The notes under the pieces are model-generated. The model made no database searches and was not told the DNA's origin. It saw only the letters and a program-made list of their open reading frames with translations. Below, one piece after another: positions 55,474-64,000 of a stretch of DNA of 64,000 nucleotides. Made by a program: the position numbers and the translations under genes. Position 1 is the stretch's first letter; each line of letters starts with the position of its first letter. The stretch is from positions 23,946,697-24,010,696 of the forward strand of contig CM031622.1 of assembly GCA_018398815.1 (NCBI GenBank), in the 5' to 3' direction. The DNA comes from Conus ventricosus (Eukaryota > Mollusca > Gastropoda > Neogastropoda > Conidae).

Positions 55474-56322
55474 CAGCCGCTGTGACGAAGTGATTAGTGT
55501 CACAGATTCCCAGTGGGAGGTTGTGGGTTCGCTTCCATCAGAATCATGGGGTATTTTTCTACCCCGACCAGCTTCTACCCAGAGTTGAGTTTGCTACAAT
55601 GGTCAACTGGGAAGACTGGGACCACACAGTCGAGTTTCATCTACAAAATAAATGCATCTCTGTGAGTGTTAGCTCAAATTTCCTGACAACTGCACTGCAG
55701 GTGCCTGTATCTCTCAGGCCTGATTGACGCTGGGATATATCATGAAAGTAAGCTACAGCACAGCCCTGTCACGCAGTCTCAGACTAAAATGGAAATTCTG
55801 TAGCATCATCTTCTTCATCCTCATTCTCATCCATCAGCATTTTTAAAAAGCCTCAAATTCTGTAGCCCTTCATGCTCTGCATTCATGCTGACCTTGGTTT
55901 CAAAATCCTTCCACGTCTATGGCCTTGGTTTGAATCTGTCGGGGTCACAAATTCTGGGGGCTGTCGTTGGACATACCTGGTGGCGCCCTCTGAAGGGACA
56001 GCTCACTCACGCAGCTCTGCGACTAAGAAATCATTGTTGTCAGTAGGGGGCTTAGTAGGTGGTGTCCTGTGTATGTTGGATCAGAAACAGGCACTACTGA
56101 ACCTACTGAAGTGACTCGGCAGCAGTGCAGTGTCTCCTCCGGAGGGTTGCCTCTTGACTTGACACTGACTGCTCCCTGTGGATTGCTCGTGCCGGGGCTG
56201 CGGAGCACCGGGCCATGCTGTGACTGTGGACAGGGGACTCGGAATGAGCGGCATGGATGCAATGCCACTGAGGTGGCACAGAAGGTGGGACAGCAAAAAA
56301 AAGGAAACAAAAAAAACCAAAA
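55474..56322 (+). mobile_element. SINE family B, full-length copy in MCCC2 intron
   Basis: It starts CAGCCGCTGTGACGAAGTGA with the B-box GGTTCGCTTCC. It runs through CTGGGAAGACTGGGACCACA and CTCGGCAGCAGTGCAGTGTC, and ends with GACAGCAAAAAAAAGG and an A-rich tail. It is antisense to MCCC2. It is more diverged than the copies at 34445 and 63054. No clear target duplication was found. Confidence 0.9.
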
Positions 56323-56756
56323 CACCTCACTCTAGCTCCAACTAGCAACCCTTGGTGTGCACAGAGACTGATAAAGGCCACAGCAGTCAGCCCAAAAACA
56401 GCTCACAACTGTCAGACATTCTCGTGCCCAAATACATACACAGGACACTTGGTCACAGGACTTTCAAACTCTTTTGATACAGCAGGCTGCGTGAATTGTG
56501 AGTGAAGTGCTTTCCAAAAGACTGTTGTTGTCATGTCGGTAGAGGAGAGGAGCAGGTTTACCACCAACATCTTCAACGCCAAGGAAATCAGCCAGTGTCA
56601 CTGACTCTACATACACAATGCTCCGAGGACTTCAGAGAATTGATGGACGGCATGATTCCACCTGGCCTGATGACAATGAGCACCTCACCTGGCAAAGTGA
56701 TATCAGCACAGGAGGGGCTCCACAGAGCAGCACAGAACAGCTGTGGGCCTCTCCTC
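56323..56756. other. Unassigned intron sequence
   Basis: Between the SINE and the 31-bp array; neither strand shows a recognised protein or repeat. Confidence 0.45.
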
Positions 56757-58215
56757 CTGTCTTCACAGTCTGTACACCACTTGTGCCCTCCTCCCTGTCT
56801 GTACACCACTTGTGCCACCTCCTCCCTGTCTGTACACCACTTGTGCCACCTCTCCCTGTCTGTACAACCACTTGTGCCACCTCCTCCATGTCTGTACACC
56901 ACTTGTGCCATCTCCTCCCTGTCTGTACACCACTTGTGCCACCTCCTCCCTGTCTGTACACCACTTGTGCCACCTCCTCCATGTCTGTACACCCTTGTGC
57001 CACCTCCTCCATGTCTGTACACCACTTGTGCCACCTCCTCCATGTCTGTACACCACTTGTGCCATCTCCTCCCTGTCTTCACAGTCTGTACCCACTTTGT
57101 GCCACCTCTCCCTGTCTGTACACCACTTGTGCCACCTCCTCCATGTCTGTACACCCTTGTGCCATCTCCTCCCTGTCTGTACACCACTTGTGCCACCTCC
57201 TCCCTGTCTGTACACCACTTGTGCCATCTCCCCTGTCTCACAGTCTGTACACCACTTGTGCCACCTCTCCATGTCTGTACACCACTTGTGCCACTCCTCC
57301 ATGTCTGTACACCACTTGTGCACCTCCTCCTGTCTGTACACCACTTGTGCCACCTCCTCCATGTCTGTACACACTTGTGCCACCTCCTCCCTGTCTGTAC
57401 ACCACTTGTTGCCATCTCCTCCTGTCTGTACACCACTTGTGCACCTCCTCCCTGTCTGTACACCACTTGTGCCACCTCCTCCCTGTCTGTACACCATTGT
57501 GCCACCTCCTCCCTGTCTGTACACCACTTGTGCCACCTCCTCCATGTCTGTACACTTTTGCCACCTCCTCCTGTCTGTACACCACTTGTGCACCTCCTCC
57601 TGTCTGTACACCATTGTGCCACCTCCTCCCTGTCTGTTACACCACTTGTGCCACCTCCTCCCTGTCTGTACACCACTTGTGCCATCTCCTCCCTGTCTTC
57701 ACAGTCTGTACACCACTTGTGCCACTCCTCCATGTCTGTACACCACTTGTGCACCTCCTCCATGTCTGTACACCACTTTGTGCCACCTCCTCCATGTCTG
57801 TACACCACTTGTGCCACCTCCTCCTGTCTGTACACCACTTGTGCCACCTCCTCCATGTCTGTACACCACTTGTGCCACCTCCTCCATGTCTGTACCCACT
57901 TGTGCCACCTCCTCCCTGTCTGTACACCACTTGTGCCACCTCCTCCCTGTCTGTACACCACTTGTGCCACCTCCTTCCTGTCTTCACAGTCTGTACACCA
58001 CTTGTGCCACCTCCTCCATGTCTGTACACCACTTGTGCCAACTCCTCCATGTCTGTACACCACTTGTGCCATCTCCTCAATGTCTGTACCCTACGTGTGC
58101 CACTCCTCCCTGTCTTCACAGTCTGTACAACCACTTGTGCACCTCCTCCATGTCTTCACAGCGTACACCACTTGTGCCACCTCCTCCCCATCTTCACAGT
58201 CTGTACCTATCTGTG
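56757..58215. repeat. Minisatellite, 31-bp unit, about 46 copies, in MCCC2 intron
   Basis: The unit GTACACCACTTGTGCCACCT then CCTCC[C/A]TGTCT repeats without interruption. A longer variant with the insert TCTTCACAG occurs at about 56760, 57078, 57235, 57697, 57983, 58112, 58155 and 58193, hinting at higher-order structure. Three frames on each strand stay open for up to 590 codons because stops are absent from the unit; these are not genes. Confidence 0.96.
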
Positions 58216-58391
58216 CTGTACTTTTGGCACGCCTTCATGCCCACATCAGACTGATCAGCCACAGTGGAGCACACCACACCTAATCTTCCCACCATGATTT
58301 GCTTGATGACCGCCTGATGATGACAGACAAACAACATCCCATAACACAGATCCCAACATCACAATGAAAGGTAGGAAAAATGTCACCACCG

Positions 58392-61062
58392 TGACAATGC
58401 ACTGTAGGCAATGTGTCACCAGCATCACAATGCACTGTAGGCAATGTGTCACCAGCATCACATGCACTGTAGGCAATGTGTCACCAGCATCACAATGCAC
58501 TGTAGGCAATGTGTCACCAGCATCACAATGCACTGTAGGCAATGTGTCACCAGCATCACAATGCACTGTAGGCAAGTGTCATTAGCATTGCAATGCACTG
58601 TAGGCAATGTGTCACCAGCATGACAATGCACTGTAGGCAATGTGTCATTAGCATCACAATGCACTGTAGGCAATGTGTCACCAGCATCACAATGCACTGT
58701 AGGCAATGTGTCACCAGCATCACAATGCACTGTAGGCAATGTGTCACAGCATCACAATGCACTGTAGTCATGTGTCACCAGCATCACAATGCACTGTAGT
58801 CAATGTGTCACCAGCATCACAATGCACTGTAGGCAATGTGTCACCAGCATCGCGATGCACTGTAGGCAATGTGTCACCAGCATTGCAATGCACTGTAGGC
58901 AATGTGTCACCAGCATTGCAAGCACTGTAGGCAATGTGTCACCAGCATTGCAATGCCACGTAGGCAATGTGCCATTAGCATTGCAATGCACTGTAGGCAA
59001 TGTGTCACCAGCATCACAATGCACTGTAGGCAATGTGTCACCAGCATTGCAATGACTGTAGGCAATGTGTCATTAGCATTGCAATGCCTGTAGGCAATGT
59101 GTCACCAGCATTGCAATGCATGTAGGCAATGTGTCATTAGCATTGCAATGCCTGTAGGCAATGTGTCATTAGCATTGCAATGCACTGTAGGCAATGTGTC
59201 ATTGCATTGCAATGCACTGTAGGCAATGTGTCACGACATCACAATGCACTGTAGGCAATGTGTCACCAGCATTGCAATGCCACTGTAGGCAATGTGTCAC
59301 CAGCATTGCAGCACTGTAGGCAATGTGTCCCCGGCATCACAATGCACTGTAGGCAATGTGTCACAACATCACAATGCCCTGTAGGCAATGTGTTCAGCCC
59401 CCAACATAACATGCACTGTAGGCAATGTATCATCAGCATTGCAATGCACTGTAGGCAATGTGTCACCGGCATCACGATGCACTGTAGCAATGTGTCACCG
59501 GCATCACGATGCACTGTAGGCATGTGTCACAACATCACAATGCACTGTAGGCAATAGCGTCACCAGCATCACAATGCACTGTAGGCAATGTGTCACCAGC
59601 ATCACAATGCGCTGTAGGCAATGTGTTGCACTGTAGGCAATGTGTCAACCAGCATCACAATGCGCTGTAGGCAATGTGTCACCAGCATCACAATGCACTG
59701 TAGGCAATGTGTCACAGCATCACAATACATTGTAGACAATGTGTCATCAGCATCGCAATGCACTGTAGGCAATGTGTCACCAGCATCACAATACATTGTA
59801 GACAATGTGTCATCAGCATCGCAATGCATGTAGGCAATGTGTCCACCAGCATCACAATGCGCTGTAGGCAATGTGTCACCATGCATCACAATGCACTGTA
59901 GGCAATGTGTCACAGCATCGCAATGCACTGTAGGCAATGTGTCACCAGCATCACAATGCGCTGTAGGCAATGTGTCACCAGCATCACAATGCACTGTAGG
60001 CAATGTGTCACCAGCATCGCAATGCACTGTAGGCAATGTGTACCAGCATCGCATGCACTGTAGGCAATATGTCACCATGCATCACAATGCACTGTAGGCA
60101 ATATGTCACCAGCATCACAATGGCACTGTAGGCAATATGTCACCAGCATCACAATGCACTGTAGGCAATGTGTCACCTGCATCACAATGCACTGTAGGCA
60201 ATATGTCACCAGCATCACAATGCACTGTAGCAATATGTCACCAGCATCGCAATGCACTGTAGGCAATATGTCACCAGCATCACAATGCACTGTAGGCAAT
60301 ATGTCACCAGCATCACAATGCACTGTAGGCAATGTGTCACCAGCATCACAATGCACTGTAGGCAATGTGTCACCAGCATCGCAATGCACTGTAGGCAATG
60401 TGTTACCAGCATCGCAATGCACTGTAGGCAATATGTCACCAGCATCACAATGCACTGTAGGCAATATGTCACCAGCATCACAATGCACTGTAGGCAATAT
60501 GTCACAGCATCACAATGCACTGTAGGCAATATGTCACCAGCATCACAATGCACTGTAGGCAATATGTCACAGCATCACAATGCACTGTAGGCAATGTTGT
60601 CACCAGCATCACAATGCGTGTAGGCATGTGTCACCAGCATCACAATGCACTGTAGGCAATGTGTCACCAGCATCACAATGCGCTGTAGGCAATGTGTTAC
60701 CAGCATCGCAATGCACTGTAGGCAATATGTCACCAGCATCACAATGCACTGTAGGCAATGTGTTCACCGGCATCACAATGCACTGTAGGCAATGTGTCAC
60801 CGGCATCACAATGCACTGTAGGCAATATGTCACCAGCATCACAATGCACTGTAGGCAATGTGTCACCGGCATCACAATGCACTGTAGGCAATATGTCACC
60901 AGCAATCACAATGCACTGTAGGCAATGTGTCACCAGCATCACAATGCACTGTAGGCAATGTGTCACCAGCATCACAATGCACTGTAGGCAATGTGTCACC
61001 AGCATCACAATGCACTGTAGGCAATATGTCACCAGCATCACAATGCACTGTAGGCAATGTGC
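58392..61062. repeat. Minisatellite, 33-bp unit, about 80 copies, in MCCC2 intron
   Basis: The unit TGCACTGTAGGCAATGTGTC then ACCAGCATCACAA repeats over 2.67 kb. Variants cluster: ATTGCAATGC copies dominate 58870-59330, CGCTGTAGG copies 59605-59980, and AATATGTC copies 60060-60560. This indicates local homogenisation. Because 33 is a multiple of 3, 11-residue periodic frames appear on both strands. Confidence 0.96.
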
Positions 61063-61282
61063 AGGAATGAAAAGGAAGAATGCACCATCTTTCCTCTCAA
61101 GTCCTTCTCAAACCTCTTCTCACATTAAAATGTTTCACAAAACATATACAAAAATGCACTTACAATTTAAAAAGAAAACAGACTTGATCCTGCACCCCCT
61201 GGTCACTCAAGAATCAACTCACCCAGATCACAACACAGACTCCATCCTGACCATCCCCTACTCACAGAAGAATCAAACTCAC

Positions 61283-61437
61283 CTATAGGCCCGTCCACAC
61301 ATGCCATAGTTGCCAGCACCGAAGAGCCGCCAATAATAAGCGTCAGCTTCGGCACTTTGGCACAGGCCACAGCCGTCACCATTTTGGCTCCGTGCTTTGC
61401 TAATGCCCCCTGCCTCCGCCTCTCGACCCACATGAAA
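61283..61437 (-). CDS. MCCC2: MCCC2 exon (FMVGRE...GAKM...[18 protein letters not shown])
   Basis: Split over reading frames, this exon gives [37 protein letters not shown] and then [13 protein letters not shown], the oxyanion/acyl-CoA-binding core of the beta chain. The donor is TATAG then GTGAG and the acceptor follows GTGTGACAG. At least three single-base differences break the frame: a missing G in ATG-GTGGGT, an extra A before GCAAAGCAC and a missing base in GGCTCT-TCGGT. A G also seems missing at the acceptor. The protein between the breaks is well conserved, so I read these as consensus errors in the sequence rather than a dead gene. A truly frameshifted allele cannot be excluded. Confidence 0.88.
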
Positions 61438-62289
61438 CTGTCACACATCAACACAACAAGAACTTAACACAGAATTAAAAAATTTTTTTAACAACACACA
61501 TGCAATGGTTACGGCAATTCACGATGAGCCATTCCATGGTTACACCAACGCTGCCCTACTCCTGAATGAGCCATAGTGCCGTTCCGTCATAACTATAAAT
61601 AAAATCCCCTGTCCTCTCGTCTACGGTCTAAGGGATGCAGCTGCCCTAAATATTTAGAACAGGGTTCTAACCATTGGAAAAAGTTTTAAACAAAACAAAA
61701 GCCTTTATGACCCCAGAGTAGTCTGAAAAAAGAGATACTAACCAAACAAACGTAAACAAGATTATGTTCTACATTTTAGTTATGTTGTTTCCGTGACTGT
61801 AGCATCGCTATTTACCTAAAATATATCTAAGAGTGTGCTTATTGCATAGTTCACGCTTTACCCTTTCCGTTGGTATATAACAATAGGTTGTTATGGTTGT
61901 ATTAGGGGGCGTGGAAATGAAAATTAAAAAAGTGCGAAAAAACCGCGCATTTGCAACAGTTGTGAGCACACACAGAGCATGCGGCGGCAGGAAAGTGATG
62001 TTGCACTGCCGTGCCCGTCGCGAAAAAACTAATGGTGTATGTGTGTGTGTGCACGCATGCAGGCTTCGCACTAATTCATTTGTCGTGAAACATACCAAAA
62101 GAATTATGGACCCTACCCACCATGCATGCTGACTTCAACGGTAGTCATTTGCTGCAAAACCCAACTAAGGAATTATTGTTACTACTCATCATTCACACTG
62201 ATTTGTTTGGTGCAATCTGCATCAAGCTGTCTGTCAACCGGCAGTCCAAAAGAGAAGACACTGCTGCCCTGCTTGAAGGCGATACTTAC
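61438..62289. other. MCCC2 intron, unassigned content
   Basis: No repeat family is recognised in these 850 bp. A GT/GC-rich phrase lies near 62035-62060. Confidence 0.55.
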
Positions 62290-62356
62290 CTGTGATGTTT
62301 TGTAGAAAGATAAGGGGAATGCCTCTCTGGCTGCACAGCTCGATGAAGTGTGTTCC
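62290..62356 (-). CDS. MCCC2: MCCC2 exon (KGTHFIELC...FLQNITG segment)
   Basis: This 67-bp internal exon translates without gaps as [19 protein letters not shown] followed by NITG, the conserved carboxyltransferase segment just before the FMVGRE motif. The acceptor ends in TTGCAG and the donor is CAG then GTAAGT, a near-consensus site. It starts at a codon boundary and ends after the first base of a Gly codon. The preceding exon, expected to encode the NNGVLFSE region, is not visible to the right and must lie outside the window. Confidence 0.93.
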
Positions 62357-62449
62357 CTGCAATGACAACGGAAACAGGCTTGTTTGTCAGTCTTCATCTG
62401 AAACTGTTGCGATAAAGTGTGTGCCTTTTTTAAATGAACACAGTCAGTG

Positions 62450-62778
62450 AATGAGACAGACAAGACAGAGGTAAAGAAAATGAGACTGAAAAGGGATGGT
62501 GTGAGTGGGGGAGGAGAGTGAAAAAGAGAAAGAAAGAGAGGGAAAGAGATAGAGAGAGAGACAGAGAGAGAGAAACAGAAAACAGAGAGACACCGACAGA
62601 GACAGACAGGCAGAGACAGAGGGAAACAGAGACAGAAAGACAGAGACAGAGAGAGAGAGAGACAGTGTGACACAGAGACAGAGAAAGGCAGAGAAAGAGA
62701 GACAGACAGCCAGCCTGCCAGCCAAAAATCAGAGAAAGACTGAGGAGTATACCAAAAGACTAGAAGAGAAAATTAAAT

Positions 62779-62824
<46 letters not shown>

Positions 62825-62840
62825 CACACACACACATGAG
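62450..62840. repeat. GA/GACA-rich and (CA)n tracts
   Basis: Degenerate GA and GACAGA repeats at 62510-62710 and a CA tract at 62780-62836, in the intron upstream of the exon at 62356. Confidence 0.9.
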
Positions 62841-63053
62841 AAAGTGACTGTAAAACAGAGGCAGATATACAGAGAGAGACAGACAAAGAGAGATGGAAAG
62901 ATAAAACCTAAGCAAAGAGAACAACCTGTTCGCATGCTCCACCAAATCACTCATATGAAGTTGTATCTATTATGCAGATCAAAATATTAATTTCTTGAAC
63001 AAGGTAGGAGTAATACGGCCGATAAATTCCTACTATCAAGATACTGAAATAAC

Positions 63054-63884
63054 CAGCCGCCGTGGCGAAGTGGTTAGTGTCGAGGACTCCCGGCTGGGAG
63101 GTCGTGGGTTCGAATCCCATCAGAAGTCATGTGGGTTTTTCTGCCCCGACCGGCTCCTACCCAGAGTTGAGTTTGCTGCGGACTCAGTTGGGAAGACTGG
63201 GACCACACAGTCGAGTTTCATCCACTTAATGGATGCGTTTCTGAGAGTGTTGCTCAAATTTTCCTGACCAATACTGTAGGTGCTTGTATCTCTCGGGCCT
63301 GGTTGACGCCGGGATATATTATGAAAGGAAGCGTAGAGTACAGCCCTGTCATGTAGTCTCAGACCGAAATGGAAATCCGTAGCATCATCTTAATTCATCC
63401 TCATTCTCATTGATCAGCATTAAAAAAAATGTCTCAAATTCTGTGGCCCTTCATGCCCTGCTCTCATGGTGACCTCAATTTCGATGTCCTCTCACGTCTG
63501 TGGCTTTGGTTTGGTTCCATCGGGGTCACCGGTATCGGCGAGTCCATGGGGTCTGTCGGTGGACAGACGTGGTGGCGCCCTCAGGAGGGAGAGCTCACTC
63601 ACGCCGGCTCCGCGACTAAGCAATTATTGTCGTCAGTAGGGGGCTTAGTAGGTGGTGTCCTGCGTATGTTAGATCAGAACAGGCGCCACTGAACACCACC
63701 GAAGTGACTCGGCAGCAGTGCAGTGTCTCCTCCGGTGGGTTGCCTCTTAACGACTTCACATTGACTGCTCCCTGTGGATTGCTGGTGCCGGGGCTGCGGC
63801 GGGGCCGACCGGGCTGTGGCTGTGGACGGGGTGTCGGAATGAGCGGCGTGGGTACACTGCCTCTGAGGTGGCGCAGAAGTTGGG

Positions 63885-63916
<32 letters not shown>
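63054..63916 (+). mobile_element. SINE family B, full-length copy
   Basis: It starts CAGCCGCCGTGGCGAAGTGG, with the perfect B-box GGTTCGAATCC at about 63107. It carries the same body as 34445-35294 and ends with GGGACAGC and a poly-A tail of about 27. Flanks AAGATACTGAAATAA (63039-63053) and AAGATACCGAATTAT (after the tail) look like an imperfect target duplication. It is very similar to the 34-kb copy, so both are probably young. Confidence 0.92.
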
Positions 63917-64000
63917 GATACCGAATTATTTTTTCCCCAAGTATACTGTAATTTACTGGAAATTATTTTGACAGGCATTTTCTAGACTTCAAGGAATTCT

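Larger units (their letters stand above)
51377..62356 (-). other. MCCC2: MCCC2 gene, 3' part (five coding exons and four introns)
   Basis: This locus encodes the C-terminal part, roughly the last third, of the beta chain of mitochondrial 3-methylcrotonoyl-CoA carboxylase, the biotin-dependent enzyme of leucine breakdown. The beta chain carries the carboxyltransferase active site. Five exons on the minus strand join with compatible phases, each intron having GT and AG ends: 62356-62290 ends phase 1, 61437-61283 ends phase 2, 55324-55214 starts with the single base completing Ser, 53494-53409 starts phase 0 and ends phase 2, and 51494-51377 completes an Arg codon. Diagnostic strings are [36 protein letters not shown] and ALNAP, ending at FRM-stop. 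Introns are about 0.85, 5.96, 1.72 and 1.91 kb. The 5' exons and promoter lie beyond position 64000. Because it is spliced, it is not a processed pseudogene. Confidence 0.93.

Noticed and set aside
56502..58297. Overlapping frames of about 500-590 codons on both strands
   Set aside because: The 31-bp array lacks stop codons in several frames; the peptides are pure repeat translations and the region is an MCCC2 intron.
58364..61288. Cys/His-containing repeats (MHCRQCVTSI) that look like a zinc-binding repeat protein
   Set aside because: They arise from the 33-bp minisatellite in all frames and on both strands, inside an intron.
63054..63125. Possible tRNA gene with perfect B-box
   Set aside because: It is the head of the family-B SINE, repeated at 34445-35294, 53617 and 55474 with a long body and poly-A tail.

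Overview
The window looks like a piece of a large, repeat-rich animal nuclear genome, most likely a gastropod mollusc. Evidence for an animal: one spliced host gene with GT-AG introns, several non-LTR retrotransposon fragments, tRNA-derived SINEs, Tc1, hAT-like and Penelope-like elements, and very abundant CA/GA microsatellites. The mollusc assignment is inference: it rests on the style of the SINE and dispersed-repeat families, which I recall from caenogastropod genomes, and was not confirmed by a search.

The only host gene I can name is MCCC2 (methylcrotonoyl-CoA carboxylase beta chain), on the minus strand. Its last five coding exons lie at 62356-62290, 61437-61283, 55324-55214, 53494-53409 and 51494-51377. 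The 5' exons lie beyond the right edge. Its introns are stuffed with repeats: a 31-bp array (56757-58215), a 33-bp array (58392-61062), a 47-bp array (51893-52537), three related SINE copies (one of them in the intron at the right edge), a Penelope-like GIY-YIG remnant and a jockey-like reverse transcriptase fragment. Two of the five exons carry several single-base gaps while splice sites and the other three exons are clean. That points to uncorrected long-read indels, so frameshifts elsewhere in the window are weak evidence of gene decay.

Layout. 1-7 kb: unassigned sequence, two minisatellites (66-bp and 50-bp units) and GA/CA tracts. 7.95-9.25 kb: broken LINE (minus). 9.4-18.5 kb: two copies of a tRNA-derived SINE, small minisatellites, microsatellites. 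18.5 kb: first of five Penelope/hammerhead-like terminal modules. 20.2-21.4 kb: 14-bp array. 22.9-26.4 kb: TIR-bounded 3.4-kb element carrying an internally deleted gene of a multi-copy zinc-binding, PIN/XPG-like family. 26.9-28.2 kb: small minisatellite and a 5'-truncated RTE-like LINE. 28.8-31.3 kb: foldback modules, a MITE-like element and an inverted pair of minisatellite arrays. 33.5-35.3 kb: 39-bp array and an 850-bp SINE with a perfect 16-bp target duplication. 36.3-38.4 kb: inverted THAP-domain remnant next to a hAT-like element that holds an 85-bp perfect palindrome. 39.06-40.68 kb: complete-length Tc1 element with perfect TIRs. 41.3-44.2 kb: 42-bp and 33-bp arrays. 45-51 kb: mostly unassigned, with one long foldback module. 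51.4-64 kb: MCCC2 with repeat-filled introns.

Most long open frames in the window are artefacts of tandem arrays whose unit length is a multiple of three (33, 39, 42 bp) or of dinucleotide tracts; I have not called these as genes. The strongest candidates for undescribed biology are the TIR element at 22.9-26.4 kb and the foldback Penelope/hammerhead-like modules.
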